Positions 6,005 through 9,518 of a DNA stretch of 9,518 nt are shown in pieces. This DNA is from Sulfuricurvum sp. (GTDB lineage Bacteria > Campylobacterota > Campylobacteria > Campylobacterales > Sulfurimonadaceae). The position numbers were made by a program, and so were the translations under genes. The DNA is taken from assembly GCA_024635855.1 (NCBI GenBank), contig JAGXHZ010000115.1:1-9518 (forward strand), in the 5' to 3' direction. Below the pieces are notes generated by a model. It was not told the origin of the DNA, ran no database searches, and saw only the letters and a program-made list of their open reading frames with translations. Each line of letters starts with the position of its first letter. The first letter of the stretch is position 1.

Positions 6005-7414
6005 TTAGCTAAACAAATCTCTCATAGCACCTTTGTACCAATCGTGTGTTGCTTTTCCAAGACCTGTTGAACGGAATTTATCGTTTACAGTATCTCCTTT
6101 TGGAACACTTCCTTTACTTCCGATAACCGGACCTGAAACCATAAACTCATGGTTAACCATGATCGCTTCTTCTGGATTTCCATTTACCATTGAGTAGCAC
6201 ACGTTTGCACTTTTGTATGGTAGTGCTGATGCTACACTGTATGATTTACCGTGTAGAACATGAGCAATCTCTTTTGCACATTCTTTACCTGACCAGATTG
6301 CTGATTGTCCGCTTGGTGGAATCCCATGACCAACAACGTCACCGACCGCATAAACACTTTTATCCGTAGCAGTTTGGAATGAAACCGGTTTTTCAGCGCT
6401 TGTTGCCATTTTAACTTTTTTGAATCCGTCTGGAGTAACGGCGACACCTGACATTTCAATGACTGGGTTAGACATATTGTGTGGGATAAGGTTGAAAATA
6501 CCGTATTTAAGTGTTTTTGTTGTTTTTGTACCTTCAGTGTCTTCTTTGTTTGCAAAAACTGTCTGAACGTACGTAATTTCTTTTTTGTCGAAATCAACAT
6601 CTACAATTTTACAGTTGTCATTGTGCTCAACAACACCTGCATTGATCTCTTTCCAAGACTCTTTAAACGCTGCACCTTTTGCAACTTCTGCTGTTTCATT
6701 CAAGATAATGACTTTACCTTTGATTCCCTCTTTTTTCATGTAGTTTGCGATCATACTTGCACGCTCAAACGGTGCCGGAGGACAACGATATTTACCTGAT
6801 GGAACTGTGATAACAACATCACCGTCTTCCATGTTTTTAACCATACGATCCAATGCGATGTGCTCACCACCCGGAACTAATGCAGCCGGAGCCATACGTT
6901 TTGCTTTTGCGATTTTTGCCGCATCCCATGTTGGGAATTGCCCTTTGTAGTTATAATCAATACCGGGAGCCATAACCAAGATATCGTAACCTACTGAACC
7001 TTTTGATGTATGAACCACTTTTGCAGCACGGTCAATTCCCGTAACAACAGCGGTCAACATTCCATATCCGTTTGCTTCAACCGCTTGAGAATAGTCATGT
7101 GTCAATGTACCAAGGTTTACACCCTCAATTCCACCAAGATTACAGTTTGAAAATGGGCAAGACATAAAGCTGTCATTTTTTTCGATAATCGCTACATCAA
7201 ACTTTGGATCAATCTTTTTAAGTTCTTTTGCAACCGTTAAACCGCCGAAACCTCCACCGATAATAACAACTTGATGTTTACCAAGCATAACGCCAGCAGG
7301 TGTTGCTGCTTTTGCCGGAAGTGGATTAAAAGCAGTGGTACTGCATCCTGATACTGCAGCAGCGGCTGCACTGATACCTGCGAATTTAAATAAGTCACGT
7401 CTTGAAATGTTCAT
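6005..7414 (-). CDS. fccB: Flavocytochrome c sulfide dehydrogenase flavoprotein subunit (FccB-like)
   Basis: The product oxidises sulfide in the periplasm and passes electrons to c-type cytochrome. The 469-residue precursor has a Tat signal (SRRDLFKF, residues 4-11) and then VSGC24, which also fits a lipobox, so it may be a Tat lipoprotein. The FAD fold starts at VVIIGGGFGGLTVAKEL (49-65). Cys86 in SCPFSN aligns by eye with the cysteine that binds FAD covalently in Allochromatium FccB. Cys211 (YRCPPAPFERA) and Cys406 (ANVCYSMV) match the redox-active disulfide pair. YAVGDVVG (355-362) is the second FAD-contacting motif, and the C-terminal HDWYKGAMRDLF resembles the family end. Extra cysteines are Cys91, Cys268 and Cys379. 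Ribosome site AGGAG lies about 10 bases before the ATG, and a good promoter lies about 60-90 bases upstream. Rieske and cytochrome genes follow. Membrane SQR is the main alternative, disfavoured by the Tat signal and these motifs. Confidence 0.9.
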   Translation of the reverse strand: MNISRRDLFKFAGISAAAAAVSGCSTTAFNPLPAKAATPAGVMLGKHQVVIIGGGFGGLTVAKELKKIDPKFDVAIIEKNDSFMSCPFSNCNLGGIEGVNLGTLTHDYSQAVEANGYGMLTAVVTGIDRAAKVVHTSKGSVGYDILVMAPGIDYNYKGQFPTWDAAKIAKAKRMAPAALVPGGEHIALDRMVKNMEDGDVVITVPSGKYRCPPAPFERASMIANYMKKEGIKGKVIILNETAEVAKGAAFKESWKEINAGVVEHNDNCKIVDVDFDKKEITYVQTVFANKEDTEGTKTTKTLKYGIFNLIPHNMSNPVIEMSGVAVTPDGFKKVKMATSAEKPVSFQTATDKSVYAVGDVVGHGIPPSGQSAIWSGKECAKEIAHVLHGKSYSVASALPYKSANVCYSMVNGNPEEAIMVNHEFMVSGPVIGSKGSVPKGDTVNDKFRSTGLGKATHDWYKGAMRDLFS

Positions 7415-7475
7415 GGGTTTGATTCTCCTATTACTCTTTAAAGTGCAAGCATATTAATCCCGCAATCCTTAAAGT

Positions 7476-7504
7476 ATTATAAGATTATATAAAATGAATG
7501 TAAA
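7476..7504 (-). promoter_or_regulatory. Sigma-70-type promoter for the fccB-Rieske-cytochrome cluster
   Basis: Reading the minus strand, TTTACA (7504-7499) is followed after exactly 17 bases by TATAAT (7481-7476). Transcription would start near 7469, giving a leader of about 55 bases before the ATG at 7414. A second TATAAT (7489-7484) lies just upstream, so an alternative start is possible. No operator-like palindrome is obvious in the leader. Confidence 0.65.
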
Positions 7505-7592
7505 AAATGATAATAAGAGTTTATTATATAGAGAAGTGTGATAAATTTGTAATAATTCCCCATCTAATGGCTTTTTGGACTATTTTTATTGT

Positions 7593-7598
7593 TATAAT
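7593..7598 (+). promoter_or_regulatory. -10 box (TATAAT) for the chorismate mutase gene
   Basis: A perfect TATAAT lies 39 bases upstream of the start at 7638 and is preceded by a T-rich tract (CTATTTTTATTGT). There is no -35 at 17 bases, as often seen in Campylobacterota sigma-70 promoters. It shares the AT-rich divergent region 7415-7637 with the fccB promoter. Confidence 0.6.
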
Positions 7599-7637
7599 GC
7601 TATCATATACGAATAATAATTTATAAGGATGTTACTT

Positions 7638-7937
7638 ATGAAAACAGTAGATTGCCAAAGCTTGGAAGAACTTCGAAACTGCATTGATGCCGTAGACGAT
7701 CAAATTGTGGAATTTATTGCTGCACGTAATGCGTACGTTAAACAAGCCGCCAAATTTAAACACTCCATAGATGAAATCAAAGGTAAAGAGAGAATGGAAG
7801 CGGTCATGGATCGTGTTCGAATGCGAGCAATGGAATTTGGAGTCTCCCCCAATCTTCTCACCAAACTCTATACTATTATGATCGATGAGATGGTCGAAGC
7901 TGAGATTTCTGAGTTTAGGAATGCTAAGTCGTTGTAA
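7638..7937 (+). CDS. Chorismate mutase, AroQ class, PchB-like
   Basis: Chorismate mutase converts chorismate to prephenate for phenylalanine and tyrosine synthesis. The ATG at 7638 (99 residues, MKTVDCQSLEELR...) is preferred over an in-frame ATG at 7629, because the latter overlaps the AAGGA ribosome site at 7625-7629, which is 8 bases from 7638. The chain is an all-helical AroQ fold: helix 1 LRNCIDAVDDQIVEFIAARNAYVKQAAKFK carries Arg13, Arg30 and Lys41, matching the conserved substrate-binding Arg/Arg/Lys. The ERMEAVMDRVRMRAMEFGV segment and length resemble Pseudomonas PchB (isochorismate pyruvate lyase with mutase side activity). The position of PchB Gln90 is Glu89 here, by eye. No salicylate or siderophore genes are adjacent, so a mutase role is more likely than lyase. 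Monofunctional, with no prephenate dehydratase fusion. A palindromic hairpin follows the stop. Confidence 0.85.
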   Translation: MKTVDCQSLEELRNCIDAVDDQIVEFIAARNAYVKQAAKFKHSIDEIKGKERMEAVMDRVRMRAMEFGVSPNLLTKLYTIMIDEMVEAEISEFRNAKSL

Positions 7938-7940
7938 AAT

Positions 7941-7968
7941 TGGATCCCGTGTCGTAACACGGGATGAC
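7941..7968. repeat. 28-bp single half-unit of the palindromic element between convergent genes (copy C)
   Basis: This is TGGATCCCGTG...CACGGGATGAC; the stem ATCCCGTGT/ACACGGGAT (9 bp) has loop CGTA. Its reverse complement matches the first half of the 66-bp copies at 24 of 28 positions by eye. One stem pair changed from T:A to C:G on both sides. It fills nearly the whole 36-bp gap between the chorismate mutase stop and the stop of the minus-strand dihydroorotase homologue, so it can act as a shared transcript-end hairpin. No long T-run follows on either strand. Confidence 0.85.
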
Positions 7969-7973
7969 GAAAG

Positions 7974-9191
7974 TTAAAACCGTGTTACCTCATCCCCTTG
8001 TATCGCCATCATGACTCGACCGTGAAGAGTCTCATTTTTATACAATGAGTGATGGTGTGTCACTTGCGTCATCTCATTGGGATTAAAAAGAATCAAATCC
8101 GCAGGAATCCCCACGTTAATGACCCCTTTGCTCATTCCCACCGTGTCTGCCGGATTTTTAGATGCTAATTCTATGAGACGACTCATTGTAATGGTCTCAT
8201 TTTTAATCAGATGCGTATAACATAAAGGTAAATACTCCCCGATCGATGTTGTTCCGAAACTGGCATCATTAAAAGTAATGTCTTTGTGAATATCAGAATT
8301 GGGCTGATGTAAAGCACTTAGTAAATGAATATTTCCTTCTTGAAGCGAACGGATTAAAAATGCCCGTTTTTCTTCACTCACCAAAGGAGGATTGATTTTT
8401 GCGTCCGAATCATATCCTTTGCACTCGGAGTCGTTTTTCAATAAATGATGCAAACTAACTTCGCACTCTACCTCCACTCCCGTTACTCTGGCTTGCGCAA
8501 TCAATTCAATACTTCGTGGTTCAGTAATGCTTTTAAAAACAATTTTGATTCCAAAATGACGTGCCACTTCAATCATGGATGCCACATGAACGATCTCAGA
8601 AAGGGGAGAAATACCGCTCAAACCCAATCTGGCAGCAACAAAACCGTCTGCCATGACACCGCTTTGGAAAAGGCTTTTATCTACCGCTTTATAGAAAAGA
8701 GGTTTATGAGTCATTTGGAGATATTGGGCGATACGGCTAATAAGATTATAATCGCACAGGGTTGATGTGGATACTGCCAGTGCCCCATTTTTCAACAAAA
8801 TAGCAATATTACTAAGAGCACCTGCATCGTTAAGCGCACTGATACTGCACTCGATAGTTGCACCCTCTTTTGTGTGTCGATGCTGATGGACAAATTCTAA
8901 CGTAATTTCGTTGTCGATGCGAGGATTAGAATCACTGTAGAGAACAACTGTACTCACTCCGCCGGCAAGTGCGTAACGTGCGAGAGAAACAAGATTTTTG
9001 CCGTTTAGTTGACCATCTTTGAGAGAAATATTGGTATCAACCAAACCCGGAAGAAGATAGCATCCGCTCGCATCAATCATCTCTTCATCGCTTAATGAAT
9101 GACCAATCTCAACAATAACACCGTTTTGAATTCTAACATCGCCGTTACGTTGCGAATCTGCATCACAAATGAGTGCATTTGCAATAACCAT
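7974..9191 (-). CDS. Dihydroorotase-like protein with degenerate active site (probably non-catalytic)
   Basis: The 405-residue protein has the full amidohydrolase layout of class I (PyrC/multifunctional-type) dihydroorotase: N-terminal beta domain, PGLVD (48-52), SLHHLL (246-251), AKINPPLVSEEKRAFLI (264-280), SIGEYLPL (316-323), NPAD (346-349) and the C-terminal ADLILFNP (364-371). The active site is largely lost. The HxH metal motif of PGLVDxHxH is Asn54-x-Ser56; the HxED position reads KAVD (168-171); and TDHAPH reads ALHQPN (293-298), so the catalytic Asp is Leu294. Only His248-His249 are kept. This resembles PyrC'/PyrX pseudo-dihydroorotases, which support aspartate carbamoyltransferase structurally in pseudomonads. 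A similar scaffold role for PyrB here is inference; pyrB is not in the window. AGGAG lies about 6 bases before the ATG. The reading frame is intact, so this is not a decaying pseudogene. It is divergent from the cytochrome gene. Confidence 0.85.
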   Translation of the reverse strand: MVIANALICDADSQRNGDVRIQNGVIVEIGHSLSDEEMIDASGCYLLPGLVDTNISLKDGQLNGKNLVSLARYALAGGVSTVVLYSDSNPRIDNEITLEFVHQHRHTKEGATIECSISALNDAGALSNIAILLKNGALAVSTSTLCDYNLISRIAQYLQMTHKPLFYKAVDKSLFQSGVMADGFVAARLGLSGISPLSEIVHVASMIEVARHFGIKIVFKSITEPRSIELIAQARVTGVEVECEVSLHHLLKNDSECKGYDSDAKINPPLVSEEKRAFLIRSLQEGNIHLLSALHQPNSDIHKDITFNDASFGTTSIGEYLPLCYTHLIKNETITMSRLIELASKNPADTVGMSKGVINVGIPADLILFNPNEMTQVTHHHSLYKNETLHGRVMMAIQGDEVTRF

Positions 9192-9210
9192 GGTTGCTCC
9201 TGTGTTTTGC

Positions 9211-9228
9211 TATAATAATGGCATTGTA
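9211..9228. promoter_or_regulatory. Facing -10 boxes in the 55-bp divergent region
   Basis: On the plus strand, TATAAT (9211-9216), preceded by TTTTGC, would start the cytochrome gene near 9223. On the minus strand, TACAAT (9228-9223) would start the dihydroorotase homologue near 9216. The boxes are 6 bp apart and face each other, so the two promoters should compete. The plus-strand box is the better match. No clear -35 is seen for either. Confidence 0.45.
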
Positions 9229-9246
9229 ATCTATGAAGGTTTAAAA

Positions 9247-9518
9247 ATGGGAAATATGCGTACTTTTGCATTGCTTTTTGCTAGCACAATTGCACTCTTT
9301 GCTACCCCATCGGCCTACGAGCAGGGGAAAAAGCTCTATTTTTCAAAAGGGTGCAACGGGTGCCACGGTTTCTCTGCCGGAGGATCCGCTCAATACCCAG
9401 CACTTGCGTATCGCCGTAAAGCTTTTTTGGTTTATAAACTCACACGACTTCGGGCAAAACAAGGGGATACCCAACTCTCTCAGATGATGATCCCCTTTGC
9501 GATAGGTTTAAATGACGC
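9247..9518 (+). CDS. Secreted class I cytochrome c (c553/c4-like), 3' end outside window
   Basis: The open frame from the ATG at 9247 runs 90 codons to the window edge. It has a Sec signal peptide (MGNMRTFALLFASTIALFATPSA, residues 1-23; ATG 9256 at Met4 is an alternative start). AYEQGKKLYFSKGCNGCHGFSAGG follows, with heme motif CNGCH at 36-40. YPALA (about 50-54), then QMMIPFAIGLND (about 79-90), supplies a methionine likely to be the second axial heme ligand, as in c553/c4-type monoheme domains. It is expected to shuttle electrons in the periplasm, for example to a terminal oxidase. AAGG lies 7 bases before the start. Whether a second heme domain follows cannot be seen. The link to the sulfide cluster about 1.8 kb away is inference only. 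Confidence 0.85.
   Translation, partial: MGNMRTFALLFASTIALFATPSAYEQGKKLYFSKGCNGCHGFSAGGSAQYPALAYRRKAFLVYKLTRLRAKQGDTQLSQMMIPFAIGLND

Noticed and set aside
6232..6799. Open frames on both strands within fccB (122 and 106 codons)
   Set aside because: Both overlap the continuous flavoprotein frame; low-complexity Phe/Cys- or Lys/Gln-rich products; shadows.
8445..8765. Plus-strand open frame opposite the dihydroorotase homologue
   Set aside because: Antisense to conserved fold motifs; no start signals.
7974..9191. Pseudogene call for the dihydroorotase homologue
   Set aside because: The frame is full-length without stops or frameshifts and keeps fold motifs; only the catalytic residues are changed, which points to altered function rather than decay.
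9266..9487. Plus-strand 73-codon open frame near the window end
   Set aside because: Out of frame with the cytochrome frame from 9247, which has a signal peptide, CNGCH and a ribosome site.

Overview
The window looks like a chromosomal segment of a sulfur-oxidising, respiratory member of the Campylobacterota (Sulfuricurvum/Sulfurimonas-like). This placement is an inference. It rests on the low-GC sequence, an OMP/OprD-type porin with the leader MKLGKLSLVAV..., a sulfide-dehydrogenase (FccB-type) flavoprotein cluster with Rieske and c-type cytochrome genes, and promoters that mostly show a clear -10 with a poor -35.

Layout. (1) Positions 1-803, minus strand: the first 267 codons of phosphoenolpyruvate synthase (ppsA), cut by the window edge. 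(2) Positions 909-3061, plus strand: a two-gene unit of a small orphan ParA/MinD-type ATPase, overlapping by ATGA with a B12-binding-domain radical SAM protein of the DUF4080 type. The radical SAM gene carries an in-frame 66-bp palindromic repeat. (3) Positions 3062-3155: two hairpins separating convergent transcripts. (4) Positions 3156-4448, minus: an outer-membrane porin. (5) Positions 4709-7414, minus: a probable periplasmic sulfide-oxidising cluster, transcribed as FccB flavoprotein, then Rieske iron-sulfur protein, then a small cytochrome with a C-terminal heme motif. A good -35/-10 promoter lies upstream of fccB. (6) Positions 7638-7937, plus: a small AroQ/PchB-like chorismate mutase. 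(7) Positions 7974-9191, minus: a dihydroorotase homologue that has lost most metal-binding and catalytic residues. (8) Position 9247 to the end, plus: a secreted class I c-type cytochrome, cut by the window edge.

How the genes may work together. The flavoprotein keeps the cysteine expected to hold FAD and the two redox cysteines of flavocytochrome c sulfide dehydrogenase. The two genes downstream, a Tat-exported Rieske protein and a monoheme cytochrome, are natural electron carriers, so the cluster reads as a periplasmic sulfide-to-cytochrome electron path. PEP synthase fits gluconeogenic or autotrophic metabolism. The chorismate mutase and pseudo-dihydroorotase belong to aromatic amino acid and pyrimidine metabolism.

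The most unusual feature is a family of short palindromic elements. Two 66-bp composite copies (1877-1942 and 4637-4702) share 32 identical bases. One of them is translated as 22 residues inside the radical SAM gene. A single 28-bp half-unit lies between two convergent genes (7941-7968). Stem changes among copies are compensatory. A second, unrelated-looking palindrome sits at 5968-5989. There are no rRNA, tRNA, CRISPR, transposase or phage genes that I can support, and no gene-free stretch exceeds 300 bp.
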